A stretch of 64,000 nucleotides of DNA. Origin: Pythium myriotylum (taxonomy: Eukaryota; Oomycota; Peronosporomycetes; Pythiales; Pythiaceae). Of the stretch, positions 10,395 to 24,600 are shown piece by piece. Position 1 is the first letter of the stretch; the number at the start of each line of letters is the position of its first letter. Both the position numbers and the translations under genes were made by a program. Under the pieces are notes generated by a model that had not been told where the DNA came from, ran no database searches, and saw only the letters and a program-made list of their open reading frames with translations. The stretch is from contig JALJCQ010000015.1 of assembly GCA_023091665.1 (NCBI GenBank), positions 1,922,001 through 1,986,000 on the forward strand, read 5' to 3'.

Positions 10395-11690
10395 ATGGAA
10401 TCGGCGACGACGATGGGCAATGGAGTCGTCATCGGCGCTGGTCTGTCGGGCCTGGCGGCGGCGTTGATGCTCCAGCGCTGTGGCATCCCGGACGTCGTCA
10501 TTCTGGAGAAGCGGGCGAAGCCTACTCGCGACAACCAGATACTTCTCGGCCATCTTGGTGTCTGCCGGCTGCGACAGCTTGGGGTTTACGAGGCGTGGCA
10601 GGCGGAATATGGTCTCACCGGACCGGCACCAAGCGAAGGCGCCATCACGAGAGGGGAGGGAATCGAACACCTCGTTCGCGAGCTCAAAGCCTCTGGTAGA
10701 CTGCCGCTTGATGCGCCGGAAGACTGGGTCCATTTTAAGTTCGAAAGCTCTCCGGACGATGTGCTACGAATGTCCACTCAGCTCGGTCTCCATGCTACCA
10801 CGACGACAGCAAACGCGTTGTGTCTGCAAGATGTGGCCCCAGAGATGGTCGCTGAATTTCAGCAGCGTGCCCTCGGTGTTGAGAATGCAAAGATATCTGA
10901 CCTTGAGCTGACGATGGTCAAGCTTTGCCAAGACAAAGGTATTACGATTGTCTATTCGTGCGGTGACGTCAAACTTCTCGTCTCACCGACCAAGGACTCC
11001 GTGACTGAAGTGAGAACGTCCAAAGGACTTGCGTACAGTTCACCTTGTCTCGTAGTCGACTGTGAAGGAGCCCGTCGAACCATCGCACGACAGCAGTTAG
11101 GTATACGAGAGATACGATCTACAACCTCTCAGTGGTACGCAATGTTCATGGTCGAGAAGTACTACGGCCCAGTTGCGTACACAGTCATCAACGCACGTGA
11201 TACCGACTTCTCGTCTGCTCGACTACGACATTTTTTATTCGCGAACTTCCAGACAAGGAGACACTCTTTCTGCTCTGTCCAACTTCCTCCACAGTTTGTC
11301 GGTGCTCTGGACGACGACCATGACGGGGAGATGCTGAGGCATTACTTCATAAAGCACCTCAACCTCCTTACAAGTCTTCACCATCTTGAACCTCCTCCAG
11401 ACAACATCAAAACAACGTGGCGGCCGTTTGAGATCCGTGAAACTTACCTTGAGAAGCCTTGGTTCGGTGATAACTTCATCGTCGTTGGCGACGCAGCTCG
11501 TGCAGGCTCGTTCCTCAGCGGGACTGGTTACAATCTCGCGTTGGTTTGCGATCTCAATGCCGTGGAACAGCTCGCGTTACAGATTGCGCGGAGTGGTGGT
11601 GTGTCACGAGAGTACATGGCCGAGTGTGGCGCGAAAGTCGAACGCACGAGCAAGTTTTTCCACCAGCTCAACCTCGAGCGCTATGGATAA
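10395..11690 (+). CDS. FAD-dependent oxidoreductase (monooxygenase-like)
   Basis: A single exon of 431 residues. The N-terminus carries the Rossmann dinucleotide motif GAGLSGLAAALML (about 13-25) followed by an acidic strand end VVILEKR that binds the FAD ribose. Near residue 370 the second FAD motif reads VVGDAARAGSFLSGTGYNLAL, the GD box of group A flavin monooxygenases and kynurenine/PHBH-type enzymes. The middle has the expected substrate-domain length but no feature that fixes a substrate. There is no signal peptide or membrane helix, so it is likely cytosolic. The ATG at 10395 is the first in frame. The neighbours give no pathway clue. The family level is secure; the reaction is not. 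Confidence 0.82.
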   Translation: MESATTMGNGVVIGAGLSGLAAALMLQRCGIPDVVILEKRAKPTRDNQILLGHLGVCRLRQLGVYEAWQAEYGLTGPAPSEGAITRGEGIEHLVRELKASGRLPLDAPEDWVHFKFESSPDDVLRMSTQLGLHATTTTANALCLQDVAPEMVAEFQQRALGVENAKISDLELTMVKLCQDKGITIVYSCGDVKLLVSPTKDSVTEVRTSKGLAYSSPCLVVDCEGARRTIARQQLGIREIRSTTSQWYAMFMVEKYYGPVAYTVINARDTDFSSARLRHFLFANFQTRRHSFCSVQLPPQFVGALDDDHDGEMLRHYFIKHLNLLTSLHHLEPPPDNIKTTWRPFEIRETYLEKPWFGDNFIVVGDAARAGSFLSGTGYNLALVCDLNAVEQLALQIARSGGVSREYMAECGAKVERTSKFFHQLNLERYG

Positions 11691-11806
11691 GGGTGCTAGA
11701 TTCTAAAAAAGTACATTGGGCATAATAACATCACTAAACCAGTATCGGCATACGTAACGGTGATTGGTACATATCACGAGGAGGTCAGTTGCGAAGCCCA
11801 AGCAAG

Positions 11807-14084
11807 ATGGCGCCACCAAGGTACTTCGCGCTGTCTTAGTCCATGGCCATGATAACGGGGCGCCGCTACTGTTCTTATTCTTCTTCGCATTTACTTGGAC
11901 AGATCTCCAGGAATCACGCCCCCGTTGTCCGTTGCAGCGCCGACTGACGAGGACGTGAAGCTCCAGCTCGGCCTCGAGGAAACCTTGAGGTGCATCTTTT
12001 CAGCAGCAGGTCATGTGGATGGAGCTCCTCAACGACAGCGCGTGCGTGATGTTACTGTGCTAGGTCGTGCGGAGTGTATGAGACGGAAGAGGAGCTGAAG
12101 ATGCGAGGCGAGGTGCTTGAAAAGCTCACAAACGTGCTAAATGAGTATGCCCTGCATGAAGGATGTTTGGTTGGAATGAGCGAGTCAGAGGCCGCAGCCA
12201 AGCGAATCCTTGTCAAAACATTCGGCTCTTATCGCCTCGGTGTGCACCACCCCGGTGCGGACATCGACACGTACGTGAGCGTCGGTGCTGCTTGACCTCC
12301 AAGTTAATGCGAGAATGTCGCAGGCTTTGTATCGCGCCGAGGCACTGCTCCAAGGCGAGTTTCTTCAAAAAAGTGCCCATTTTACTTGAAGCAACGCCTG
12401 GTGTCAAGCACGTGCACGTAATTGCGGATGCGTAAGTGCACATGCACATTGGCCTGATTCTTTTCTCCATCCATTCAAATTTTCTTGTTGATGAACAGTT
12501 ATGTCCCCGTGATTTACATGCAAATGAACGGCATCTCGGTCGACCTTATCTTTGTCTCACTGAGATTGACTTCGATCCCAAGCGATATCGATGTGCTCGA
12601 CGATAACTATCTTCGAGATCTGGACGAAGCATCGGTGCGTGTATGGTAACAGCTGAATATTTGACAAACGCCTAACTGCGGAATCCTGAAGGCGCGAAGT
12701 CTGAATGGGGTCCGCGTGACAGAGCGCATTTTACAGCTTGTTCCTCACCAAGATCGCTTTCGGACAACACTCGTAGCTGTGAAGCACTGGGCCCGTGTAA
12801 GGTCAGATTGCCTCATCTACACTATGGTTCTCTCATTATTTGCTGTTTTCTCTATTTGCAGCTACGCGGTGTATACTCGAACGTGCTAGGTTTTCTCGGC
12901 GGTGTTAATTGGGCGATTCTTGTCGCTCGGATATGCCAGCTCTATCCAAACGCTCTGCCTGCGACTCTGCTGGCCAAGTTCTTCAGAATCTATCATCTGT
13001 GGGCTTGGCCAAATCCGGTACTTCTTGATGCTGTCGCAACACCTTTAAATATGCGTCTTCCGGTGAGTCAGATTTGAAGAATATCGTGCTCATCATTTCG
13101 CTCATTTGTGGAATGGAAAGGTTTGGAACCCTATGACCAATCCTCGTGATCGAACGCATCTCATGCCGATCATTACACCGGCTTATCCGTCGATGAACTC
13201 GTCATACAACGTCATCGGGACCACCCTCAGGATACTGAAGGCCGAGTTCGGGAAAGGCGCAACAAGGACTCTTGATATCGAGACGAAGGTATGTAAAATT
13301 GTGTCATCGTCTTTGGCCACATCTCTGATGTTACTTCTCCAGAAAGCTTCATGGGGTTCACTATTCGTCCAACCAGTGTTCTTCGAAAGGTTTCTGCCTC
13401 CCCATGATTTTTCTGATGGATCATGAATCACTTCCGTACCCCTTATGTCGGTGTTGTTTCTTACCCAACATATTTTGTCTATTGGCAGGATCAAGCACTT
13501 CCTTCGAGTTCAGGTGACTGCTCCAGATTCCGATAGCTTCTCAAAATGGTTCGGGTGGGTGAAGTCACGACTTCGTTACCTTTTGCAAAGGTTCGTGGGG
13601 TTATGCCTGTGTGTTCGAAGTTCTGAGTGTACTGAATCAATACTGCAGGTTGGAAGGTGTACCACACATGCGAACCTACCCTTTCGCGCGTTTCTACAGT
13701 GTCAGCGACGGAAGTGACGGTGCGGCTCCGACTTCCTGGCTCTTCATCGGTTTGAGTTTCCATGTTCCCAAATCCTCAGTTTCGACCGACTCGGGGTTCG
13801 AGCTTGACCTGACAGATGCCATTCGAGAGTTTGCACAGTTCGTGGATCAGTGGGACCAGAGATCTCGGGGAATGGACTTGCAAATTGATCATTTGCAACG
13901 CGAGGATATTCCCGAATGGGTTATTGAGTCGACGGATGGCTCAAACGAATCTGGGCAACGCGTGGCTAAGACAAAGCAAGTTCGTTCTCCAGAGGATGCA
14001 GCTCAAGATAATCACGAAACTCGGAAGAAGGCGCGAGGCTCAGATAATGTAGGTCTGCATGAGAAAACAGGCTCGTTGATCTGA
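11807..14084 (+). CDS. PAP: poly(A) polymerase, canonical nuclear type
   Basis: Eleven exons (11807-11820, 11903-11989, 12064-12270, 12324-12431, 12499-12634, 12692-12796, 12862-13062, 13121-13288, 13343-13389, 13489-13590, 13649-14084) join in perfect phase into 536 residues. The first exon is only 14 nt and yields MAPPR before SPGITPPLSVAAPTDED. The nucleotidyltransferase core shows FGSYRLGVHHPGADIDT with the two metal aspartates, and the third aspartate in ISVDLIF. The central domain has VYSNVLGFLGGVNWAILVAR, and the RNA-binding domain continues through PSMNSSYNV and IKHFLRVQV. It adds poly(A) tails to pre-mRNA with the cleavage machinery. The tail from about residue 460 is basic (KTKQVRSPEDAAQ, then RKKARG), suiting a nuclear signal. 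The density of introns is high for this window. Confidence 0.93.
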
Positions 14085-14269
14085 AAGGTAAGCTACTGCA
14101 CAAGACAGCAAGTGCTGATGAAGTGAATAGGTGCGGTTTCTGGGAGAAACCCATCACTAACAACGTGCACACTCGTAACGAGAGTAGTCGTAAGTAGAAG
14201 GTGACGTGAATGAAGACGTTTATTCAAACCACTCGTTTTCTGTTCTGTGGACTGCCTTGTCAACGCAGT

Positions 14270-15373
14270 TTACTGGTGAGTGAAGTTGGCCTTGCGTTTC
14301 TCGACAAAGGCGCCCATACCCTCCTTCTGATCCTTCGTCGCGAAGGAGCTCCAGAAGAGACGGCTCTCGAACTTCAGGCCTTCCTGAAGAGTCTGCTCGT
14401 AAGCAGCATTCACAGCTTCCTTTGCCATCTTCACCACAGGCTGAGAGAATGACGCAATCTTCTCCGCCGTCTTCACGGCTTCATCCACGAGCTGATCAGC
14501 AGGGACAACTCGCGCAACAAGACCATCTCGTTCAGCCTGGTGAGCATCAATCATGTTGCCAGTAAGGATCATTTCCATGGCTTTGGACTTGCCAACAGCA
14601 CGAATGAGGCGCTGAGTGCCACCGCAACCAGGAATAGTGCCTAGAGTGATCTCAGGCTGACCAAACTTGGCGTTGTCACCAGCGATGATGAAATCGCAGA
14701 GCATGGCGAGTTCACATCCTCCACCGAGCGCGTAACCGTTCACGGCAGCAATGACCTGGCGTCAAGAAGTACAAGGATCAGCCCTTGAAGACACTAGACA
14801 TCCTGCGATGATAGTGCTTACCGGCTTCGTAACCTTAGTCACATCGCCCCAGTTGGCGAACATGTTGATCTTGTAGGCGTCCACGAAGTTCTTGGTGGCC
14901 ATCTCCTTGATGTCCGCACCAGCTACAAGCAACCGAGTGGGAGTCCGCGTTAGCCGACAACCGCCCAAAGAATGACAATTCAAACAGAACGTACCGGCAA
15001 AAGCCTTCGTGCTGCCAGTGATGACGATCGCACCAATGTTCTCGTCGGCGTCGAAGGCGTGGGCGGCACCGTTGAGCTCCTCGATCAAAGGGCTGCAGAG
15101 CGCGTTCAGAGCCTACAGAAAGGCACTTGCGTTTGAGGAGTGCCCTTTGACAGCCGCATACAGTAAGCATTGCACGCGCACCTTGGGGCGGTTGAGCGTG
15201 ATGAGGCCGACCTTGCCGCGCACCTCGGTGAGGATGTGCTCATACTCGGCTGTGCGATATGGGCGGTGAGGGCGCCATCGAGAACAGAGAGTGTGACGGG
15301 ATCGCGTACCTTTGGCCGCGAAGGAGCGCGCGAGAGGGGTCTTGACGAGGGTGGCTTTGCGGAGAGCGAACAT
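14270..15373 (-). CDS. ECHS1: mitochondrial enoyl-CoA hydratase
   Basis: Five minus-strand exons (15373-15310, 15249-15182, 15112-14995, 14922-14822, 14755-14270) give 278 residues. It hydrates trans-2-enoyl-CoA in fatty-acid and branched-chain amino-acid oxidation. The N-terminus ([21 protein letters not shown]) is basic, without acids, like a mitochondrial presequence. The crotonase core includes [21 protein letters not shown] (oxyanion hole), [18 protein letters not shown], and [19 protein letters not shown] with the two catalytic glutamates. [12 protein letters not shown] is rebuilt across an intron, which supports the splice sites. The C-terminus ends in the usual position after [14 protein letters not shown]. 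Its start lies 314 bp from the dynein start, so the two genes probably share a bidirectional promoter. Confidence 0.95.
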
Positions 15374-15687
15374 GGTGCTGTCGAGTGTCGGCTGGAGATT
15401 CGTCGAATGAACACGTCCGATCTTGCGCGTGCAGCGTCGAGCTTGACGTCGGCCTCGATGCTTTGACGAGCATGATTCCTATCCAAATCGGATTGGTCGA
15501 AAGAGCCGCTACCTCGATTTCAGCCAACCGTATTGATCTTGGAAGCATGCTTGGAGACCAAGTTGAAGCTGGGCGTGAAGTTCGACCGGGGCTGCGTGAA
15601 CCGGTTCGAGCTCGCTGGCCGAACCGTCTCGAGCACGAACCGCCGCGAGGCAACATGGAGACTCTTCGAGGACAATGAAGGCTCGGG
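15374..15687. promoter_or_regulatory. shared intergenic promoter region of ECHS1 and dynein
   Basis: 314 bp separate the two divergent start codons. The segment is GC-rich and holds open frames on both strands that do not resemble proteins. No TATA box is seen and no single core element stands out. A regulatory role is inferred only from the head-to-head arrangement. Confidence 0.4.
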
Positions 15688-18600
15688 ATGAAGGAGCCGG
15701 GCGATGAGCGAGTGGAGACGGCGCTGATAGCGACCGGCGGGATGGCGCGCGCGCGAGAGCAGGCGCGCCATCAAGTCCAGCAGGGCGAGGCGCGACGCAT
15801 CAAGCGCGGCGTTGACGCGACCGCCGAGACGACTGACGCCGCCTTCTTGCAGTCGTCCCATTTCGCGACCGAAGAGGAGGTGCTGGCGCTGCAACAACGA
15901 CCGGCCGTCGACTTCACTGTACTCAACGCCGGGAAGAGCGACACGTCCTCACCTGCGGCGCGCGCGCGTCCACACCGGCCGATTGCCAAGACGGAAGCCA
16001 AACGACCGCACCCGTGGTTCTCGCCCGTCCATATCCCTCTTGCTCACCGCAAGCTGGTTGAATCTCCGCCCATTTTTGATGGAATCACTCCGACAGCCAC
16101 TCAACCCACGAGATCTCGGAATCAGACATGTGGAACGCCAAGCTTCGGCGCTCTTGTCCCTCGTGTAGCAGCCCTCTCAAGACCACAGGACAGAGCAAGT
16201 GGGGCGCCTAGAAAGCGCAGAACTACGGTGGACAGGTACAGCCCGGTTTCACTTGCTGCAATGTTTTATGCGAGATTGACTGTTTAAGTTGCTTTGATAG
16301 AAACTTCATTGAGTCTTTACGAGCTCGAAATAAGGAACTCTATGATAGTCTGGCTGTGAAATTCCAGAAGACCCGGCGTTTTTGCCAGCAAGATAAAACC
16401 GAACTCGATTCAAGAAGTGAGACAGGTACACAGCCTCTGCCCACACGCGATATCGATCCGCGTTCGGATATCACAAGTGTTGAAGACGCGTTACTGTTCT
16501 TTCTGCATGAGAAGCACGCACACGATGTATTGTACTTTAAGCGTCGTTCTGACGCACATGGGAGCGAGCAACCTCGCGGGAGCGGCAGTTTATCGTTATC
16601 CCTTTTAGCAAATACAAGTGCTGTCTCGTCACGCTTCATGCCGTACGATCTTGAACGTGTGTCCGAGCCAGGCAAAGGGGATTTCTTCATTATGTCATCG
16701 TCAGCGTTAGTTCATCATACCAGAAGTGAGATTGCTGTGCTCGGAGAAGTAATTCCAATCGGGCAGTGGATTGTGGAAACGAAGATGTTCTCTCTTCTAT
16801 TAGCTGGGATCCCGTTGTTCCAGAAGTTTCTCGTTCGCAAAGTATTCGTGCGGTGGGCGCTCGAAACTCGTCATCGAATATTTGTGGATTTGAAGAACCA
16901 AGTTGGGCGTACATTCCCGTTGGGCAGGCAGTCATTTGTCCGCCCGTTGTTGGCTTCTCGTCAACTGCTTCGGCGAGTTCAAGACTTGCGAGCATTAAGT
17001 CTACCAGCGAAGCATCCTGCTGCGATTCAGTTATGCGCTCTTCATGAGCATCACCGTAACCGTCTCTCTGAAGCAGAAACTGATCTAATCGATGCCAAAG
17101 AAGAACTTCTTCAACTAATGGATAGGATGGTCCAGGATATCCATCTCCTCACAGACCCGTCGACGCAGTTGGATGACTTGTACTCCGCAGCGGCTACTGA
17201 AGTTCACACAATCGATCCCAAGTGGAAGTCAGCACCAATCAAAGTTCTGAAACATCGCAAGCATTCTCTTGCGAATCAGATCAATACAGCGAAAACGGAT
17301 ATGTCTCTCGTCGACAACCACGTGCGCTTGATGGAGTACATGTATTCTGAGAGTATATATCTTATGATACTCGGCTCCGTTCGGCATATCGCTGATGAGC
17401 TCAGGCGAGATGATAATTACGGTTCAATCAGCGCTTCTGTTGCGATCGTTGGGGATGAACTTATTTTGTCCCCTTCTGCGAACGAGACTAAGGATGTGTT
17501 TTTGGAGGGGATTGCAAGACTAGTTCGACTGGCTGGAAATTTCCATTTTACAAAGAATGCTGTGACTTGGAGTATGAATCGCGGTACAGGATCTCTGGGT
17601 CTTGTCTCGAGTGCATTTGCATCCGAAACAATCACAACACAGTTCGACCTGCAGATGGTGTTACGACACGACACCGAGTTCAAGATTGTATCATCTCATC
17701 TGATCCAGGAGGTCTCGAAGTGCTTTGACGAGGCTGCGCACCAGATGAAGGCTTTTGAATCGTTGAAGCCTATATATGCTGCTGTGCAGTCAGTGAGTCG
17801 AGCAGAGACGAGAAGAAATCTTGACGCGTCCGGCGTCAACCTTCTCGTCGATCGAGTTGCCGAATTATCAAGCGTTATTGGTGTATCTGGCAGCGATGTG
17901 GCCAAGTATTTGAGAACGTTATCGCATCGTCTTTCAGTATTGGATCGCTCCCAGCACGCATGCCAGAAAATACAGTCAAGCTGGAAAGTCCGCTTTCTTG
18001 AAATCCAATGTCGCCGTTCCGTTACAGAAATTCTTGAGCTTATCGCTCAAGAGCGCTATACTCTTCATCAGCATGTACTGGAGTTGTCGTCACAGGGCAC
18101 AAATGCCTGCCTCTCTACTATTCAAAGCGCATGTCTAGTGATCGAAGACCGCCCTCAATTGATTGAATACTTCTGTGAGCAGCTAAAGCAAGTGAAGGCA
18201 CTACAAGACAAAGAGAAACAGCTCCATCAAGATATTCGCAACGTTGACGAGATTGTCCGAACTTTAAAGCGGCACGCACCTGATCTGATGTCGGATGGGT
18301 CTATACAGTACAACTTGCTCCACGCAATGTACAACAGGTATAGCCAGCTCATGCAGTCACATAGCAAGTTTGCTAGTAAGATGCTGCCAAACATCACCTT
18401 ACAGGTGAACAACGCACTTCAACGCTATGATTCGCGATGCCAGCGTCTGCTAAGGCTGTTTAAGGATAACGCAGGGTTATCAACGGAGGAGGAACTTGAA
18501 AAGCAGATCGGAATGTTTCAAGACATCACTCGCGAAATACGATCAATTGAAGAAGCAACGCAACTGTACCATACCTATCAGAAAATAGTTGGAACAAAAG

Positions 18601-21600
18601 TGACGGAGATCACAATGCTTGCAGAGGCTAGATCGCACTGGGACGAAGTCCAAGATGTAGTAAGCCTTGTTGTTCAGTGGAAGGCGGCGACTCATCTCAT
18701 GGAAGGCGGTATATTCAGCGACCAACCGTGGCTGGATCACCTTGAAAAGGTTGAAGGATTCCTATCACGAGTCCGTGTAATGCGTTGTTCAGGTGCAAGG
18801 ACTTTCGCACTCAAGCTGTTAGATAGACTTGAAGGGGTGATGAGTGATTATCGACGACGGCTTGATATTGTGGTTGACATGGCAAAGCCATACGTAAAGC
18901 CTCATCATTGGCAACAAATCTTGGCTCTTCTCGACATTGTCAACTATGTCTCATCGACCGGTGTTGCACTTTCGGATGGATCTACTTTGACTCTTGGTTT
19001 TTTGCAGAGTCGGTCATTGTGGAAGTTTGAGAATCAAATTCGAGACATTGCTCTTATGGCACGAAACGATTCCGTTACAGAGGGCATAATTGACAACATG
19101 AAGCGACGCATATATGCAGTGGTCCTCCCTATTACCATAATGGATGACGTGTACGAGCTAAAAGCTGCCGGGATGGTTGATCTGCTAGCAAACTTTGATG
19201 ACGACCTTGTAACTGTTCAAGCGCTTGCCCAGCTTACTTCAAATTCACAGCTATCAGTGAGTCTCACGGTGTGGGCAGAAGAGATCAGCTATTACCAGCA
19301 CGTGCTCGAACTCTGGGCAAACGTGCAGGCAGACTGGAAAAAGCTTGGGTTGATTTTTGGAAATCTAGACGTGCAGCAAATTGTTGTCGAGACTACCTAC
19401 GAATTTCAAGCTCTTGATCGGAAGTGGCGAACTGTAATGGTAGCTGCAAAAGCCTCGTCTAGTTTACCCGTATGCCTACGAGAGGTAATGAGTCGGGCAT
19501 TTCTCGATAGCTGTTCCTTAACGATGGAGAAGCTCTGGCGAGAGCTAGGCAACTGCTTGTCTGAGAAACGTCATTCATTTCCACGTTTGTACTTCATTTC
19601 GGACCGAGATTTGCTTCATGTGATTGCATCGTCGAAGTACCCAGTGCGACTTAACCGGCTCATCTCGAAGTGTTTTAATGAGGTTGGGTTTCTTCAAATC
19701 TCTCGTGGAGATGTAATAAACAGAGAACAGCACTCAATACTGACCCATTGTGTGCCGTCTTCAGTGCATCGAACTTGCCTGGCGGAATGTGGCATTGATG
19801 AAGGAGAAGATATCCAAGTGCAGCATTTTGAAGTCGAAGGTATTGTGGGGAGATCAGGTGAACATGTTAGCGTCAAAGCATTGCGTGTTAGCGCGAACCC
19901 AGAGATCTGGATGAGGGATCTGGATAATCGCATCGTTGATACTATGAAGGAGACCTTGTGCATGTCGATCGATGGACCGTTGGCAAGCTGCTACGAAGAA
20001 AACTTCTTCCGACTGACGAAGGCAGAGCATATTGGTGGGATATCTTCAACCTGGAGTTCGCTTCCCCTCGTCACTCTCCTTGTTTGTGTGAAGGTGATGA
20101 TCACAAATGAACTCACATCTCTTGTTTGGGCGAATCGAAATGAAACCGAGTGGAAAAACTTTTGGAGCAACTTCGAGGTTAAAAAAGAAAACCTGGTGGC
20201 ATCTGTTCAGCGTCAAGACCTTCTATCTCGGGAGAGGCTGATGATTGAGGGCCTGCTTATCTTACTGATGAACTCGTTAGACGGGATTCAAGATTTGTTT
20301 CGAGAGGATCCTGGGATCGTTGGAGCTCAATCACTACAGCCTCATCACCCGGACACAACATCTATCCACTACAATTACGCTTATGGTTCGTCGTTTTGTT
20401 GGACGAAATTGATGAGATTCCACTACGATCCGTTTGACAAGAAGTGTGTCGTCCACCAGAGCGTTCGGACCTACGAGTACGGAAACTCCTTCATCAGCGG
20501 TTACCCTTGTCCTGTACTGACACCGTTGAGTGATCGAATCGTTTTCGCGATCAATTTGGCCACTTCGCTTGAAGTTGGAGCTTGCTTGTACTCAACAGGC
20601 ACTTTCTTAGCCGGAAAGCAGACGCTCTTGAAGAATTTCGCTACTTCGATCGGGGTTGAGTTACTGTCGTTTCATTCCGGTACAGCAATATCGCTTCCGC
20701 ATCTGTATCGTCTTATCGTTGGTGCACTTCAGAGTGACACTTGTTGGATCGTGCTGCGTGGTCTTGAAAGCCAACCAAATATGAGTATGCTTCACGTCAT
20801 TTCCGAACAGATGAACCGACTTACAGACGCTATTCGCAGTGGGCACGAAACAGTTCCTATTGATGGCACACAGTATACAATATCCAACTCACAAATTGGC
20901 ATTTTCGTGTGTGCTTCTCTTAATCCGCGAACGAGTCGTGATCATCAAGAGCTCTTGCTTCGACTGTCCCACACCCTGATGCCTATTTTGTGTCAAAGAC
21001 CTCAAATGTCGCGGATTGCACAAAGTTTGTTGATCGCGAGCGGTATTAAGGATGCCAGCACTCTGAGCCGTAAACTAGACACTTTCGTCAACCTGGCAGA
21101 TAACTCGTCAGCTCCCTTCTTGGGTGTTCGGATTTCTCTCGACCATGTGAGGTCTATTATTCACCGCGCCGCGTCAAGGCTGCGGGCGCATCCGTGGAAG
21201 TCAGAAGAGAGGTGCTTGATTCTCGCTTTATGGGATGAGCTTGGTATCACGGCACTTCCAGATCATCGAGTATTGTTGCTAAATTATATTCGGTCAATAT
21301 TTCCGATTGCGGAGGAACTAGAGCTTAGCTCGGTTGGGCTCTTGGCAACTCGGACGGCTAATATCGAAATTGGGGGGGCACCAGCTCGAGGAAACGGAAT
21401 GATAACTGGCGATGATGGTCTCGCTTATGACAGTGATGATGAGTTAACACTCTCAAACCTCTCAAGCGTCAGGGATTCAGCTCGTCTAATCATGGAGGAA
21501 TGCTATAGATTCGCAGTCTCAGATCAGTATTTGCGGAAGCTCATCGACTTCTACCAGGTGGTGAATCGCAATGTAATGACTATTATCGTCGGGCCGAGTG

Positions 21601-24600
21601 GGACCGGGAAAACCACGGCAGTGAACATCCTTAGCCGCGTGTTTGGAACTAAGAGAGTGATCAAGGGGAACAAAACGACTGTTCCAACTAAAGAGGTCGG
21701 ATCGCAAGCGTCAAGCGCGGTGGTGAATTCCACAAGAGTCACTCGACTCTTTATTTCCGCATTCTCATATGCGGACGTTTATGGTTGTGTAAGCAATCAA
21801 GCTAGTTGCATCGTAGTGGTTCGTGATTGCTAACATAACTTGTCAGTTTAGGGAAGATGAGTCATGGGATGATGGTCTTCTTACCAGATTCATCAGAAAG
21901 CATTGTGATTTAGCAAATGTCTACTTACGAGCTCAGAACCCGGTAATGACCGAGCCTCCTGCATACAGTGGAGAAGATGGCATCCGATCTCTAACTGGCT
22001 CCCACCCGCCTTGGCTCTTACTGGATGGCTTACCGGATCTATCTGCGCTGCTATCATTCAGAGAAATTCTTCAGATGCCACACCACGAGTGCAAGCTGTT
22101 GCGTCTCCCAAATGGTGACCAGCTACACCTATCAAACCACTCGCTGAGGCTTTTCTGTGAAGTAATGGATCTCTCTGAATGGTGTCCCAGTACAATTAGT
22201 CGGTGTGGTGTGCTGCACTTTCCTGGAGATATACTACCGTACACAGTGCTGGTGAAGTCATGGGTTCGTCAGCTGACCACTGAGAAGCCTCACTATACTC
22301 GACTTGCTTCAGTGATGGGAAAGTTTGCTCGCTCAATACTTCCTCAACTCCTTGAGGTGTGCAAGCGCCATATCCACTCTTTCACGGAAGTATTGGTGCT
22401 TCATCAGGTAGCAAATTGTCTTTCACTTCTCAGTTTCTACATCGACAAGATGGCTCCGGATTCGAAAAACGCAGCCGCCGACAGTCAGCCGCAGGCTAAA
22501 ATCATTGTCGGGTACGCTACTTTGCTCAGCTTAGGATTGTGTATTCAAGGCCGGGGACGGAGAGAGTTCCACGAATGTGTGATATCGCTCGTACCTGAAC
22601 TTGCGAACGAGCTCCGAAGGAAAACAGTTTGTGGAAATCTCACAATATATGATGCCAATCTCATGGTTGACGGCGAAATAATTCATCTTGAGCTATTTGA
22701 GACCCTGTTATCAGCTTTTTGCGATAGTCGATCCACGCGGTATCGACGGGATCCCAATTGTCAATACATGTCTCGCCGTCTAAGCGATATGTCAAACGGA
22801 ACAGGGGGAATGAATACTTGTTCATCTATATTCTTCCCTACGCCTCGACTGCTTGGATACCGTGTCTGGATCAAGAGTCTACTTCGAGCAAAGCTCAGTG
22901 TGTTGGTCGTCGGAGACAGTGCAGTAGGGAAAACCAAAGCGCTGGAAGACGTTGTTTCAGATCTCTCAATATCGGATCAGATCGATAGCAAATTCATTCA
23001 AATCAATAAATCAGTGCGCAGCGAAGATGTCTTGAAGATGCTGGAATCTGGATTGCCGCGTCGAATGCGTGGAGTATTCTGCCCAAGCCCAGGAAAGAAG
23101 GCGGTTGTAGTTGTGATTGAAAATCTGAATTTGGAAGAGAAGGTATAAGCAAAACCATGTTAACTTATCACCTATTGTATCTGACGTCATTGCTTGGCGC
23201 TAGGTTGCTCAGCGATCGGGCCTCGGTGTCAGTTCATGCAGCGAAATGATCCGCCAAGTACGTGATGCGGGTGGAAGCTATGTTAAATCCACGAAGGAGT
23301 TTGTTGAGTTCCGCGATCTACTGATTGCCTCCTCATTCTCTCGTTCATCGTACGGCTACCCTTGTCTCTCATCTCGACTAATGCGACATTTCAACTTGGT
23401 TCGGATGACAGATGAGTCTGGTAGTGTGTGTCGGGTGATCGCTGCGAAGTTCTCCGAGCAGTTAACACTGCATTTACCTTCGACTTTGCAAATGTCTGAG
23501 ATCGCTCGCATATGTTCTTTCTCAATAGAGACCTACCACTCAGTACGGAAGAAGTTTCGGCCATCACGAACGTCGCCCCAGTTGCTGTTTAGCGTGAATG
23601 ATGTGATTCACTGCCTCGAACGCCTCTTGAACGTATCGACTAAGTCGGCCGAGAGCATAACAGCCCTCGAGAAATACACTGTTCACACAACATTCCAACA
23701 CTTCCGCTGCCGGATGACCGACGCTGATGATGCGCTGGAGCTGAAAAGGGCTATTATATCCACAGGAAAACGGCTTGGCTACTCTATGACAAGTCTGGGT
23801 GTCGTCAATAACCCTTATGAACATTTCTACGCGGACTACGGAGATAACGCTGGTTGTGTTTGTATCACCAGTCGAGCGGCCGCTGCTATGTTTGTTGCTG
23901 CAGATGAACGTTTTCAGTGGTACAACCGACGATCACCAACAGATACTACCACACACGATAGCAATTTTCTCGTTAGCCAGCATTCCAGTGGATTTGATGT
24001 TCCAGTAGGGATTAGTCCTCTGGCGATGATGCGGAAGTTCAGCGATGTTGATGAATCTGATATAGAAAGAGAGCGGCTTCAGATCTCATCAGTTCCATCG
24101 GTAGACGAAACGCAGCAAGGCAATTCTCGACGTGCACCGCTGCCCTTCCAAACTTTTCAAAGACGACCGCAGTACACGGAGAAATCTACTGCAGTCTCGC
24201 CTGCGACGATTCAGAACATGCTTGATGTTTTAGGTTTCTTGCAGTCAGGGGCGCGCCGATTATTCTTTTGCGGGGCTGAGCCGTCCAAGCGTCGATGTGC
24301 TGCAATGATTGCCTGTGGCGCTCAAGCTTTCCATTTTCGCGAGATATCATCGCAATTCAGAATGAGTGATTTCGTCGACCACCTGAAAGTTTCAATCATG
24401 GAAGCCGGGCTAAAGGCTTCGTACAGCCTCATCTATGTTGATTGTGATAGTCTCACTCAAGCGGAGATGGCAATCTTGATCGAAGTGATGATTCAGTCTG
24501 ATTTGCCGAACCAGTTCTACTCATCAGCGGATAAGGCCAAGATCCTTGCTTACGAGCACCAATTACGCTCCTTTCAGCAATCTCACTTTCGGCGCCCTTC